This document shows positions 26,767 to 36,302 of a stretch of 64,000 nucleotides of DNA, one piece after another. Positions within the stretch are counted from its first letter, which is position 1; the number at the start of each line of letters is the position of its first letter. Origin of the DNA: Methanospirillum stamsii (lineage in GTDB: Archaea; Halobacteriota; Methanomicrobia; Methanomicrobiales; Methanospirillaceae); the NCBI RefSeq assembly GCF_046244385.1, contig NZ_CP176366.1, forward strand, positions 1,240,001 through 1,304,000. The letters are read 5' to 3'. Made by a program: the position numbers and the translations under genes. The notes beneath the pieces were generated by a model that was not told the origin of the DNA, searched no databases, and worked only from the letters and a program-made list of their open reading frames with translations.

Positions 26767-27768
26767 ATGGGTGTTGCACTAAAAGATATTCTCACTGAAT
26801 TTAAACATCCGGCAGGTCAGGATGAACTGACCGGAGTAGCAGCGGTTGATACATTCAACGCGCTATACCAGTTTCTTTCCATCATCAGACAACCTGATGG
26901 GACTCCTCTCATGGATGATGAAGGAAGAGTCACATCTCACCTCTCTGGTCTCTTCTTTCGTACCGCAAATTTTTTGCAGCAGGGAATACGTCCGGTCTTT
27001 GTGTTTGATGGAAAACCACCGGAGATGAAAAGTTCCACAATACAGGATAGAAGAGATATCCGCGATGAGTCAAAAGAGAAGTGGGATGAAGCAAAGAGAA
27101 AAGGAGACCTTACCGGAGCATTCAGGTACGCCATGTCCAGTTCAGTTGTCGATGAGCATATCATCTCTTCTGCAAGGACTCTGCTTCAGTTCATGGGACT
27201 TCCGGTTGTGAATGCCCCTTCAGAAGGAGAAGCACAGGCTGCATACATGGCACGTAAGGGTGATGTGGATTATGTTATTTCACAGGATTATGACACGCTC
27301 CTTTTTGGAACCCCGGTACTGGTCCGGAATCTCACCATCTCCGGAAAACGCCGTATCCATGGAAGACAGGTAACAATCCAGCCTGAACGGATTACTCTAT
27401 CCGATGTTCTGCAAACCCTTGAGATCAGCAGAGAAGATCTGGTGGATATTGCAATCCTCACCGGAACTGATTTTAATCCGGGTATAAAAGGTATCGGGGC
27501 AAAAACCGGACTAAAAAAGGTAAAGAATGGAGAGTTTGATGGTATTATCCGGGATAAATCACCAGGGTTTGACCCTGAACCTGTTCGCCTGTTTTTTCAG
27601 AAACCACCAGTAACTGATTCGTATAATCTGGAAACTTCTCCGGTTGACAGGGATGGAGTTTTCTCCTTTCTTTGTGATGAATACAGCTTTTCTCCAGACC
27701 GGGTAAACCCGGTTCTTGACAAAATTGCGAAAAAGGAGAAACAGAAAACTCTGGAGAGCTGGTTTTAA
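26767..27768 (+). CDS. fen: Flap endonuclease 1
   Basis: 333 residues. FEN-1 removes 5' flaps during lagging-strand maturation and repair. Metal-binding acidic motifs are visible: FDGKPP, EGEAQAAYMA, QDYDTLLFG and GTDFNPGIKGIG (the last includes the helix-hairpin-helix). The C-terminal QKTLESWF is a canonical PCNA-interacting peptide. The N-terminus MGVALKDIL is slightly divergent from the usual MGVxL. Start ATG 26767. Confidence 0.97.
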   Translation: MGVALKDILTEFKHPAGQDELTGVAAVDTFNALYQFLSIIRQPDGTPLMDDEGRVTSHLSGLFFRTANFLQQGIRPVFVFDGKPPEMKSSTIQDRRDIRDESKEKWDEAKRKGDLTGAFRYAMSSSVVDEHIISSARTLLQFMGLPVVNAPSEGEAQAAYMARKGDVDYVISQDYDTLLFGTPVLVRNLTISGKRRIHGRQVTIQPERITLSDVLQTLEISREDLVDIAILTGTDFNPGIKGIGAKTGLKKVKNGEFDGIIRDKSPGFDPEPVRLFFQKPPVTDSYNLETSPVDRDGVFSFLCDEYSFSPDRVNPVLDKIAKKEKQKTLESWF

Positions 27769-27847
27769 CCTCTTTTTCATGACTTATTTTATAGTTTAAT
27801 CACCATACGGTACCTGATTATAACTCGTTTACAGGAGTTTTTGTGTG

Positions 27848-30427
27848 ATGCAGAGAAGCGGTCATGTTCTTATTGGAATTATCGTATTGTTCATGCTGGC
27901 TCTATTTAGCGTTTCATCTGTCTGTCTGGCAGAATCAGATGAGGATGAAACAAATCTTACGAATAATACCACCAACCTCTCTGCAGAATGGGTCGTTGAC
28001 TTTACTGCATCTCCTTTTGAAGGATATCCTCCCCTTTGTGTACAATTCACCGTCTCCGGACCAAAAGGTGAATATTCTTGGGATTTTGGTGACGGGGCAA
28101 CATCAAATGTTATGAATCCAGTTCATTGTTACCGTCAGAAAGGAATCTACTGGGTAAAACTCAAATATTATTATGGAACAATAGCCGGAGAAGTATCCAA
28201 GCCTGACTGCATAAAAGTGCTTGATCCTGAATTATTTGTGGATTTTAGTGCCAGTCCTACCAATGGTTCAGCACCTCTGACAACACAGTTTTCCATTACC
28301 GGTAATCCGACAAATATTATATGGCATTTTGGAGACGGGAGTGATGATGTCACTGAAATGAACCCTCGTCACCAGTTTGTCTACCCTGGTAACTATAGTC
28401 CCACCCTTACCTATTGCCTTGCTGGTTCATGTGACAAGATATCAAAATTCAACTATATTGAAGTTGAGCAGGGGAATGATATTGATTTCATTGCTGAAAG
28501 GACGAATGGAACTGCTCCGGTATGTACAAGGTTCGTAGTGACGGGAGAAGCAGACGATTTTAAATGGGATTTTGGTGACGGGGGAGAATCATACGAAGAG
28601 AGTCCGGTCCATTGTTATGCGGATTCCGGAGCATATACCGTCTCCATGACATATACCCGGGACGGGGCTCCTTATACTATAACAAAGAACAGGTATCTTG
28701 TATATACTCCGAAAATAATCCCTGAATTTTCAGTAACTCCTCTTGAAGGCATCGCTCCGCTCTGTGTTACGTATGGTATTACAAATCCCACACAGTCATG
28801 GACGTTTAATTTTGGAGATAATAGTACGGGAACCGGTGCATCCGCTACCCATTGTTTTGGGACCAGTGGGACGTATTTTCCTTCTCTTACCTACTGTTCA
28901 AACGATTTTTGTGACACCATTGAATATCCCTCTCCTGTCATGGTGCATCAGCCCAGAATCCTGGTTGCAGCAGGCAGTACACCGAATGAGTATTCATTTT
29001 CCACGGACGCTCCGGAAGGTCTGAAATACAGCTGGGTTTTTGGTGATGGAAGTGGAGCGGAAGGTGCTGCGGTAAAACATACATACAGTTCAGAAGGCAC
29101 ATACCAGGTTTCGCTTGTGGTGAACGGGGTATGCGGATGTAATGCTATAACGGTTAAGGAAATAACGGTAAAACCGAAGAAAAAACTTGATTTTACTGCA
29201 ACACCACTTTCAGGGTGTGCACCTCACTGTGTACAGTTCAATGAACAGTCTCCTGAAATCCCTCTCTCAAGGTTATGGGAGTTTGGTGACGGGGATACCA
29301 GTGAAGACAAGAATCCGTTCCACTGTTACCAGTTCCCGGGGCCTTATACGGTTACTTTGACAGATGTTTTTACAAACCAGACTGAAGAGGTGGTGAAAGA
29401 GAATTATATCACCGCTCATGCTGTCCCAAAACCATCATTCACTGCTTACCCTCCAAGCGGATATGCACCACTTACGGTTCATTTCACTGATACCACTCTT
29501 GATTATACCGAGAAACGGTACTGGAATTTTGGTGATACGGTTACTGATACGGAAAAAATCGTAGATCATCGTTTTGACGAACCTGGTGAGTACAATGTGA
29601 CCTTTACGGTCTGGGGGGCCGGGGACTGTCGGGGTACAAAGTCACAGGTTATTGAAGTTTTAAAACAAGAAGATATTTCGTACGATTTCTCAGGACTTCC
29701 AGTACGGGGAGTTGCCCCTCTTTATACTTCCTATAAACTAACCGGAAACATGCAGCAGTCTGAACTTGATTTCGGTGATGGTCAGAAGACGGTCGAGCGA
29801 AACCCTTTCCACTGTTATGATACGGCTGGTATCTATTCTCCTTCCCTTCATGCCTGTGAGTCTGATACCGGATGCGAAGATATCAAAAAGCCGGCATATG
29901 TTGTTGCGGTATCCCCGAATTATCTGAATATGACTCTGATTCCCGGGTGGAATCTCGTATCAGTTCCGGTTACCCTTGAACAGGGATATGATATCATGGA
30001 AATCCTGTCTGGTGTGAATACCGCCGGGCATTCGGTTTTTACCTGGAACAGCACGTCGGGATCATGGGCCCGGGTGGGCAGGGATTATCCTCTCTCACCC
30101 CTTTCTGCATTTTTCATGTATGTCCCTGAAATGGTCACCGTGCCACTTGTAATCTCTCAGGAAGGTCCTCAGCAAAACCTTACCCGGACTCTGGATACCG
30201 GATGGAACCTGGTCAGTTTCGCTGATGTAATGACCGTTTCAGCGGATGAAGCATTCCGATCAGTTGAAGAATTCTGGAGTTATGCAATCGGGTATGATGC
30301 AGTAAAACAGCGGTATCTGGCACCGGTGACAAAAGGAGTTGATAGCGTTGGATCAGAAATGGATCCGACGAAGGGGTACTGGCTCTTTATGAATGCCAGT
30401 GTGCAGATGATTGGAAAGAAATTATGA
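27848..30427 (+). CDS. Secreted eight-PKD surface protein with paired cysteines
   Basis: About 859 residues. A signal peptide (about 1-28, ending VCLAES) is followed by eight PKD domains (about 50-700), each with W-x-F-G-D or a close variant. In domains 1, 3, 4, 6 and 8 the usual HTY is HCY or HCF; in 1, 3, 4 and 6 this is matched by a cysteine in the PLCV/PVCT/PHCV strand, suggesting a disulfide inside each domain. Some domains also end in C-x4-C. The last 165 residues carry two GWNLVS units (IPGWNLVSVPV, DTGWNLVSFAD), known from other archaeal surface proteins. No membrane anchor at the end. GTG 27845 is an alternative start; GGAG is at 27834-27837. Own promoter probable at about 27787-27797 (TTTTATAGTT). 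Confidence 0.82.
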   Translation: MQRSGHVLIGIIVLFMLALFSVSSVCLAESDEDETNLTNNTTNLSAEWVVDFTASPFEGYPPLCVQFTVSGPKGEYSWDFGDGATSNVMNPVHCYRQKGIYWVKLKYYYGTIAGEVSKPDCIKVLDPELFVDFSASPTNGSAPLTTQFSITGNPTNIIWHFGDGSDDVTEMNPRHQFVYPGNYSPTLTYCLAGSCDKISKFNYIEVEQGNDIDFIAERTNGTAPVCTRFVVTGEADDFKWDFGDGGESYEESPVHCYADSGAYTVSMTYTRDGAPYTITKNRYLVYTPKIIPEFSVTPLEGIAPLCVTYGITNPTQSWTFNFGDNSTGTGASATHCFGTSGTYFPSLTYCSNDFCDTIEYPSPVMVHQPRILVAAGSTPNEYSFSTDAPEGLKYSWVFGDGSGAEGAAVKHTYSSEGTYQVSLVVNGVCGCNAITVKEITVKPKKKLDFTATPLSGCAPHCVQFNEQSPEIPLSRLWEFGDGDTSEDKNPFHCYQFPGPYTVTLTDVFTNQTEEVVKENYITAHAVPKPSFTAYPPSGYAPLTVHFTDTTLDYTEKRYWNFGDTVTDTEKIVDHRFDEPGEYNVTFTVWGAGDCRGTKSQVIEVLKQEDISYDFSGLPVRGVAPLYTSYKLTGNMQQSELDFGDGQKTVERNPFHCYDTAGIYSPSLHACESDTGCEDIKKPAYVVAVSPNYLNMTLIPGWNLVSVPVTLEQGYDIMEILSGVNTAGHSVFTWNSTSGSWARVGRDYPLSPLSAFFMYVPEMVTVPLVISQEGPQQNLTRTLDTGWNLVSFADVMTVSADEAFRSVEEFWSYAIGYDAVKQRYLAPVTKGVDSVGSEMDPTKGYWLFMNASVQMIGKKL

Positions 30428-30428
30428 A

Positions 30429-30443
30429 AACCCTTTTAGGGTT
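30429..30443. terminator. Hairpin between convergent genes
   Basis: AACCC-TTTTA-GGGTT lies between the stop of the PKD gene and the stop of the phosphatidyltransferase gene. It could end transcription in either direction; there is no long T-run. Confidence 0.35.
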
Positions 30444-31036
30444 CAGAGTTGTTTCCAGACATGCATAAACCGCTGTGCGGCGGTAATGTGTCCAAATACT
30501 CCAAAAATGAATAATACCCATGCAAAAAGGGATAATCCAAGTATCAGAATAGATGATATGAGTGACAGTATTCCTGCACCTATGAGCAGGATAAGCCGGT
30601 CAGCCCTTCCGAGAAATCCTCCATAAAATCTTCCTATCCCGACTGCCTGGGCTTGTGTCCCAAGGTATGATGCCATAAGGACGCCGGTCATGCCGAATAC
30701 TCCGATCTGCCAGGGACAGAGCGGTCCGGCGAATATTCCACAGATCATGAAGATGTCAGCATACCTGTCCACGGTGTGGTCAAGGAAATCACCTCTGAGA
30801 CTTTGTATTGACATAGCCCGGGCGATGGATCCGTCAAGTGCATCAAAAATTGCATTGAGAAGAATACAGAGCGTCCCTATCCCGATTTCATAAAAATAAA
30901 AACCAATCCCTGCTCCAGCAGCAGCAATGAGGGAGAGGACAGTACAGGTATCCGGAGTTATTCCTAGCCGCAGACATCCGGACACCACCGGGTCAATTAT
31001 TGGTTTTACATGGTCACGATAAGAATCAAGCGTCAT
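30443..31036 (-). CDS. CDP-alcohol phosphatidyltransferase (archaetidylinositol phosphate synthase-like)
   Basis: 197 residues, about six membrane helices. The family signature D-G-x2-A-R-x8-G-x3-D-x3-D is intact in DGSIARAMSIQSLRGDFLDH. In archaea this family joins a polar head group to CDP-archaeol; inositol phosphate is the likely acceptor, but serine or glycerol phosphate cannot be excluded. Its start shares ATGA with the end of the AK6-type kinase gene. Last gene of the large minus-strand operon. Confidence 0.88.
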   Translation of the reverse strand: MTLDSYRDHVKPIIDPVVSGCLRLGITPDTCTVLSLIAAAGAGIGFYFYEIGIGTLCILLNAIFDALDGSIARAMSIQSLRGDFLDHTVDRYADIFMICGIFAGPLCPWQIGVFGMTGVLMASYLGTQAQAVGIGRFYGGFLGRADRLILLIGAGILSLISSILILGLSLFAWVLFIFGVFGHITAAQRFMHVWKQL

Positions 31037-31545
31037 AGCATATCTCCACAGGCAATGAGCCAGTCAACGGTTCCTGATGCAGGTGTTGCGGTTCCCGTGA
31101 TTACTTCTAAAACTTTTCTTGTAACAGATGTCATATCGTCTTTGGTTGTGTCAATTTCATAGATCTTTTCAGGCCCATGGATATCGACAGCTTCTGCAAG
31201 GATAACGTCAAGAAGTTCTGCCTCGACGTTCTCTCTGACTTTGTCTTCAGAATATCCTCTCCTTTCTAGCCGTTCTTTTAAAATATCAGGCCTGCATCTC
31301 AGTATGATTATCCGATCCGCACGAAGGAGATGTGAGAGATGTCCTTCCACGACCCCGTCTATGGGACGAAATTCTTTAGCCCACTGTTCATCATCGATGA
31401 TATCGGTATCCCGGTCAGGATCAGCGCCCAGGCGATATGGATCAACAGTTTCAGTGGCTCTGATTACCGTGATCCCATTTTGAAGCAGCATATCAGCAAC
31501 AGAACTTTTTCCGGTACCTGGAGTTCCGGATAAGGCGATCATCAT
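31033..31545 (-). CDS. AK6/Fap7-type adenylate kinase-like NTPase
   Basis: 170 residues. The Walker A GTPGTGKSS lies at residues 7-15, followed by the AK6-type GHLSHLLRADRIIILRC and LERRGYSEDKVRENVEAELLD (the lid and base-binding region). AK6 proteins interconvert adenine nucleotides and, as Fap7, help uS11 assembly in archaea and eukaryotes. ATG 31545 overlaps the hisC stop (ATGA); ATG 31542 is an alternative. Confidence 0.88.
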   Translation of the reverse strand: MMIALSGTPGTGKSSVADMLLQNGITVIRATETVDPYRLGADPDRDTDIIDDEQWAKEFRPIDGVVEGHLSHLLRADRIIILRCRPDILKERLERRGYSEDKVRENVEAELLDVILAEAVDIHGPEKIYEIDTTKDDMTSVTRKVLEVITGTATPASGTVDWLIACGDML

Positions 31546-32621
31546 AATGCGCGGAGTACCTCAAGGAAGCGTGAATTCTCCCATTCTTCTCCGGCACAAA
31601 CCCTGATATAATGATCTGAAAGTCCGGGAAAACTTTTACATGAACGGACAAGAACTCCGTTCTTTGCGAAAAACTCTGATGCCTGGTCTCCGGTCAGAGG
31701 GGCAGTATCTATCATCAGAAAATTTGCGCCGCTTGGAAATACCGGTTTAGGGGATTCTCTCATCACTTTTTCACGCCAATCCCGGGTATATTGAATCGTT
31801 TTTATAATATATTCCTGGTCATGAAGGGCGCCGGTTGCAGCCGCTGCTGAAATGGTATTAAGGGTAAAAGGGGTTGCTGCTTTATCATATACCGGTTTAA
31901 ACCAGTCCGGAACAAACGCATAACCAACCCTGCAGCCTGCAAGACCGAACACTTTTGACATGGTTCTGCCGATGAGAAGGTTATCATATTTTTTTAACAA
32001 GTATCTGTATTCTTCGTCTGAAAATTCAACATAGGCGTTGTCAAGAAAGAGCATCCCGGTTATATTCTGAAGGATTATTTCAATATCTCCGGCTGAAGTT
32101 ACGGTTCCTGACGGATTATTCGGTGAACAAAGAAATGAGATCTTTGCATCCCTTGCTCCGGCGATAAATCCCTGTATGTCCACTGTGAAATCATCTGAGC
32201 GGGGTATATTTCTGATTTCTGCTCCCTGCGCCGCTGCAGCCAGCCCATAAAATGAGAATGTCGGGGTGGATATTGCAACAATATCTCCCGGGTTTATCAG
32301 TACTCTGATACAGGTTTCTATCACCCCGTCCATTCCGACTCCGGTAACAAAATCAAAGTCACCGTGATAGTCTTTGAGAGCCCTGATAAGTGATGCATGG
32401 ACAGTGTCTGGGTACTGGTGCATTGATGAAAGGGCTGATGCAGCCTCTTCTAATGCTTTTTTCGAAGGGCCAAAGGGGTTTTCATTACTTGCAAGTCTGG
32501 CAACTTTTTCAAACCCGTATTCCTTTGCAATATCCCCTGGTTTTTTGGCAAAAACATAGGATGTACCCTGGCGGTACATGTCCCGGATTAATTTAGCAGG
32601 CTGTTTTGATTGCTGCATCAA
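31542..32621 (-). CDS. hisC: Histidinol-phosphate aminotransferase
   Basis: 359 residues, class II-type PLP aminotransferase of histidine synthesis. Seen: LASNENPFGPS near the N-terminus, CSPNNPSGT, and the PLP lysine in GRTMSKVFGLAGCRVGYAF. Length and N-terminus are typical. The start (ATG 32621 or 32618) lies inside the 3' end of argD, an overlap of about 29 bases, so translation is probably coupled. Confidence 0.93.
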   Translation of the reverse strand: MMQQSKQPAKLIRDMYRQGTSYVFAKKPGDIAKEYGFEKVARLASNENPFGPSKKALEEAASALSSMHQYPDTVHASLIRALKDYHGDFDFVTGVGMDGVIETCIRVLINPGDIVAISTPTFSFYGLAAAAQGAEIRNIPRSDDFTVDIQGFIAGARDAKISFLCSPNNPSGTVTSAGDIEIILQNITGMLFLDNAYVEFSDEEYRYLLKKYDNLLIGRTMSKVFGLAGCRVGYAFVPDWFKPVYDKAATPFTLNTISAAAATGALHDQEYIIKTIQYTRDWREKVMRESPKPVFPSGANFLMIDTAPLTGDQASEFFAKNGVLVRSCKSFPGLSDHYIRVCAGEEWENSRFLEVLRAL

Positions 32622-33732
32622 TGACTCCGCATCCCTTCTCTATCTCCTCTTCACGAATTACCAGGGGAGGGATAAGCCGGAGATTTCCATGAGCAGCACA
32701 GTTCACCAGAACTCCCTGCTCTTTGCAGTACTGTTGGACTGCCGGACATGCATCCCCGAGAGTTATTCCTGTCATCAGGCCCATTGACCGCGGGTTGTAT
32801 GCTGAAAGTAAGCGCTTCAGATGTTCTCCTTTTCGTGAAATGGTGGGCAGGATTTCATCAATGACATCCAGAGTGGCGATTGCTGCCGCACAGGCGATGG
32901 GCCCTCCGGCAAAGGTGCTTCCATGTTCTGACCGGGAAAATTCAAGGCCCTCACGTGCTACGATAGCTCCCATCGGAAAACCACTTGCAATTCCTTTTGC
33001 AATGCTTACAATATCAGGCAGAATACCTTCGTGCTGGTATGCAAACCATTTCCCTGTTCGCCCCATTCCTGTCTGAACCTCATCAAGGATCATGAGGACA
33101 TCTTTTTCGTCACAGATCTCACGGATCTCTTTAAGGTACCCCTTCGGAGGAATGATAACCCCTGCTTCTCCCTGGATTGGTTCTACAATGACTCCTGCGG
33201 TGTCCTTTGTTATTGCCTTTTTGATGGCCTCTGCATCTCCATACGGAACGAAAGAACACCGGGGGTTTAAGGGAAGAAATGGTTCCCTGATTGCGGGTTT
33301 GTGGGTACATGAGAGGGATGCCATGGTACGGCCATGAAACCCGTCTTCACAGGCGACAAACTCAGTTTTTCCTGTCCGGACCCGGGCCAGTTTGATTGCA
33401 CCCTCATTTGCTTCTGCGCCGGAGTTAGAAAAAAAGGCCTTTTTAAGTCCGCTATACTCAACAAGACGTTTTGCCAGTGTTGCCTGGTGAGGAACATAAT
33501 ACAGGTTTGAGCAGTGGATGAGTTCTGCTGCCTGATCCTGTATGGCTTTTACTACCTTCGGGTGACAGTGTCCGGTGCTGCACACAGCAATTCCTGCAAC
33601 AAAGTCCAGGTATGTTTTTCCATCCGCATCCGTAACAGTAGATCCTGATCCTTTGACCAGCATCATGTCCCGGCCGAAAGCGGGCATGTAGTATGATGAA
33701 TCAAGTTCGCGATAATCTTTTTCGTAATTCAC
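32593..33732 (-). CDS. argD: Acetylornithine aminotransferase
   Basis: 379 residues, class III PLP aminotransferase of arginine synthesis (may also act on succinyldiaminopimelate in lysine synthesis). Seen: YLDFVAGIAVCSTGHCHPKVV, FFSNSGAEANEGAIKLAR, the PLP-ring aspartate in MILDEVQTGMGRTG, and the PLP lysine in SIAKGIASGFPMGA. Sits between guaA-B (20 bases upstream) and hisC. The other arginine genes argC, argJ and argB are at 49-52.6 kb. Confidence 0.94.
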   Translation of the reverse strand: MNYEKDYRELDSSYYMPAFGRDMMLVKGSGSTVTDADGKTYLDFVAGIAVCSTGHCHPKVVKAIQDQAAELIHCSNLYYVPHQATLAKRLVEYSGLKKAFFSNSGAEANEGAIKLARVRTGKTEFVACEDGFHGRTMASLSCTHKPAIREPFLPLNPRCSFVPYGDAEAIKKAITKDTAGVIVEPIQGEAGVIIPPKGYLKEIREICDEKDVLMILDEVQTGMGRTGKWFAYQHEGILPDIVSIAKGIASGFPMGAIVAREGLEFSRSEHGSTFAGGPIACAAAIATLDVIDEILPTISRKGEHLKRLLSAYNPRSMGLMTGITLGDACPAVQQYCKEQGVLVNCAAHGNLRLIPPLVIREEEIEKGCGVIDAAIKTAC

Positions 33733-33752
33733 AATATCAACTCAAATTTTGT

Positions 33753-34670
33753 TTATTCGTATTCTATCGTTGCAGGAGGTTTGGGAGTGATGTCGTATAC
33801 CACCCGGGCAACACTGGGTATAGTGGAAGTAATCCTGGACTCTATCTCCTGAAGGTCGGCAAATGCAATCTCAATAGGATCTGCGGTCATGCCGTCACGG
33901 GAGTTTACTGCCCGGACTGATACTATCCAGCCAAAAAGCCTGTTATCCCCTTTCACCCCTGTCCCACGTCCGACAAGGGCACCAAGACATTGCCATGGCC
34001 GGTACTTCTCTACGAGGACATCCTCGATGATGGCATTTGCCTCTCTGACTACCTCAATGGATTCACGGGTAACCTTTCCGACAACCCTGACCGAAAGTCC
34101 CGGACCGGGAAATGGCATCCGGTGGGCAATCTCCTTTGGGAGATCCAGAGCCTCTGCAACTTCCCTTACTTCGTCTTTATAGAGTTCCCGGAGTGGTTCA
34201 ATTACCTTTTGAAACTCCATCGAAAGGGGAAGACCGCCGACATTGTGGTGACTTTTTATTCCTCCCTCACTTTCAATACAGTCCGGGTAAATTGTTCCCT
34301 GGAGAAGATATTTTGCACCGGTTGCTTTAGCTTCCCGTTCAAAGACACGAATGAATCGTTCCCCTACAATCTTTCGTTTCTTCTCCGGGTCCTCTTCTCC
34401 CTCAAGGGCATCGAGAAACTCGTCTGCTGCATGTACCACTTTTAATCCGAGGTGGCCGAATATCTCTGATATCCGTGCAGTTTCCCCTTTTCTCATAAGG
34501 CCTGTATCCACGTAGATGGGGATAAGGCGGTCACCAATGGCGCGGGAGGCAAGCTCAGCACATACTGAACTATCTACTCCCCCTGATAATGCGATGACTA
34601 CTTTCTCATCTCCGGATTCAGCCTGAATCCTGCGAATTGCTTCAGCAATAAATTTCTCTGTTTTTACCAT
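33753..34670 (-). CDS. guaAB: GMP synthase, ATP-pyrophosphatase subunit
   Basis: 305 residues. Adenylates XMP and adds ammonia supplied by a separate glutaminase subunit, the two-subunit arrangement typical of archaea. P-loop ALSGGVDSSV and the C-terminal dimerisation domain (ITSTIPSVARVVYDITPKPPATIEYE) are clear. ATG 34670 was chosen: it overlaps the pyrG stop as TAATG and has GGGAG just upstream; the longer in-frame reading adds ten residues inside pyrG. The glutaminase subunit is not in this window. Confidence 0.95.
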   Translation of the reverse strand: MVKTEKFIAEAIRRIQAESGDEKVVIALSGGVDSSVCAELASRAIGDRLIPIYVDTGLMRKGETARISEIFGHLGLKVVHAADEFLDALEGEEDPEKKRKIVGERFIRVFEREAKATGAKYLLQGTIYPDCIESEGGIKSHHNVGGLPLSMEFQKVIEPLRELYKDEVREVAEALDLPKEIAHRMPFPGPGLSVRVVGKVTRESIEVVREANAIIEDVLVEKYRPWQCLGALVGRGTGVKGDNRLFGWIVSVRAVNSRDGMTADPIEIAFADLQEIESRITSTIPSVARVVYDITPKPPATIEYE

Positions 34671-36253
34671 TATTCTCCCTTCCCTCTGTTTTTCATACAT
34701 GCCTCAACAAATCCGAGGAATGGTGGAGACGGACGGGTTGGCCGTGACCTGAACTCCGGATGAAACTGTGTTGCAAAGAAGAACGGGTGATCCACTATCT
34801 CTGCTATTTCCATTCTGTTCTTATTTGTTCCTGAAAAAACCAGACCTGCCTCTTCAAGCTGGCTGATAAATGAAGGATCAACCTCATACCGGTGTCGGTG
34901 CCTTTCGGTTATTTCAGGTTTTTTATAGAGTTCAAAGGCACGGGTTCCTGGCTTTATTGTGACCTGCCAGTCACCAAGTCTCATGGTGCCACCAAGGTTT
35001 TCGACACCTTCCTGCTCTGGCAGTATGGTAATAACCGCAGTTCCATCTCCACATTCGCTGCTGCAGGCATCGGCGATTCCAAGGACATGTCGTGTGAACT
35101 CTACAACTGATAACTGGAATCCAAGACAGAGCCCCAGAAGTGGAATCTTTTCTTCACGACAGAGTTGTATTGCACTGATTTTTCCTTCAATTCCCCTGAT
35201 TCCAAATCCGCCTGGGATAAGTATTCCATCACATTCCCGAAGATCAGCAGCGTCTACCCGCTCTGCATCCATCCACCTGATTGAGACTTCGGTTGAAAGT
35301 GCCCTTCCTGCGTGTTTGAGTGCTTCTTTAATGGAGAGATAAACATCTTCCTTTCCATATTTACTTACTATTCCAACGGTAATCCGGTGAGTATATTCCC
35401 TTGTAACCACCCGGTACCATTCACGGTCAGCCACTTCATTTACGAGCTGGAGCAGCTGGCAAAGCACGGTAGCAAGCCCTTCCTTCTCAAGTTCCATCGG
35501 ACACTGATAAATATCAGACAGGGTGGCTGCACTAATTATTCCGTTTTGTGGAATATCACAAAGAGAAGCAAGTTTTTTCTTGGTATGAGTATTTAATGGC
35601 CGTTCACTTCTGCCGACGATGATATCCGTGAAGAGACCAAGTTCACGAAGTGCTTTTACGGAGTGCTGGGTGGGTTTTGTCTTGAGATCACCCATTGAAT
35701 CCGAAGGCATCAGGGTAACATGAACAAGGGCCCGGTCCGATATCACAAGTTCACTTCTCATCTGCCTGACTGCTTCGAGAAATGGCATACTCTCTATATC
35801 TCCGACGGTTCCACCAACTTCAACAATACAGATATCCGCTGGTTTTCCATTAAAGACCGGTTCTTCTGCTGCCGACCTGATGCATTCCTTAATCTGGTCG
35901 GTGATATGCGGGATAATCTGGACTGTCTGACCTAAAAAGTCACCTTTCCGTTCCTTGTTGATGACAAGCCGATACACTTTGCCTGTTGTGATATTATGGG
36001 AAGAGTTGAGTTCTATGTCCAGGAACCGTTCATAGTTACCAAGGTCAAGATCCACTTCTCCTCCATCATGGAGGACAAATACTTCTCCATGCTGGGCCGG
36101 GTTCATTGTTCCTGCATCAATATTCAGGTACGGGTCAATTTTCACCGCTGTAACCTGATATCCCCGGTTTTTTAGTAAACGTCCGATGGATGCAGCGGTA
36201 ATACCTTTTCCAAGCCCGCTCATCACACCCCCGGTAACAAATATATACTTCAC
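34670..36253 (-). CDS. pyrG: CTP synthase
   Basis: 527 residues. Makes CTP from UTP. The N-terminal amidoligase domain begins KYIFVTGGVMSGLGKGITAAS; the C-terminal class I glutamine amidotransferase domain has the nucleophile in LLGLCLGFQL and the HPEF triad segment near the end (FFATQFHPEFRSRP). Follows the thioesterase gene by 49 bases and overlaps guaA-B by one base. Confidence 0.97.
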   Translation of the reverse strand: MKYIFVTGGVMSGLGKGITAASIGRLLKNRGYQVTAVKIDPYLNIDAGTMNPAQHGEVFVLHDGGEVDLDLGNYERFLDIELNSSHNITTGKVYRLVINKERKGDFLGQTVQIIPHITDQIKECIRSAAEEPVFNGKPADICIVEVGGTVGDIESMPFLEAVRQMRSELVISDRALVHVTLMPSDSMGDLKTKPTQHSVKALRELGLFTDIIVGRSERPLNTHTKKKLASLCDIPQNGIISAATLSDIYQCPMELEKEGLATVLCQLLQLVNEVADREWYRVVTREYTHRITVGIVSKYGKEDVYLSIKEALKHAGRALSTEVSIRWMDAERVDAADLRECDGILIPGGFGIRGIEGKISAIQLCREEKIPLLGLCLGFQLSVVEFTRHVLGIADACSSECGDGTAVITILPEQEGVENLGGTMRLGDWQVTIKPGTRAFELYKKPEITERHRHRYEVDPSFISQLEEAGLVFSGTNKNRMEIAEIVDHPFFFATQFHPEFRSRPTRPSPPFLGFVEACMKNRGKGE

Positions 36254-36302
36254 TATGCTCCTCCCAAAACCTGCTCAAATGTTGATTGTAATACCACTTC
36301 TA

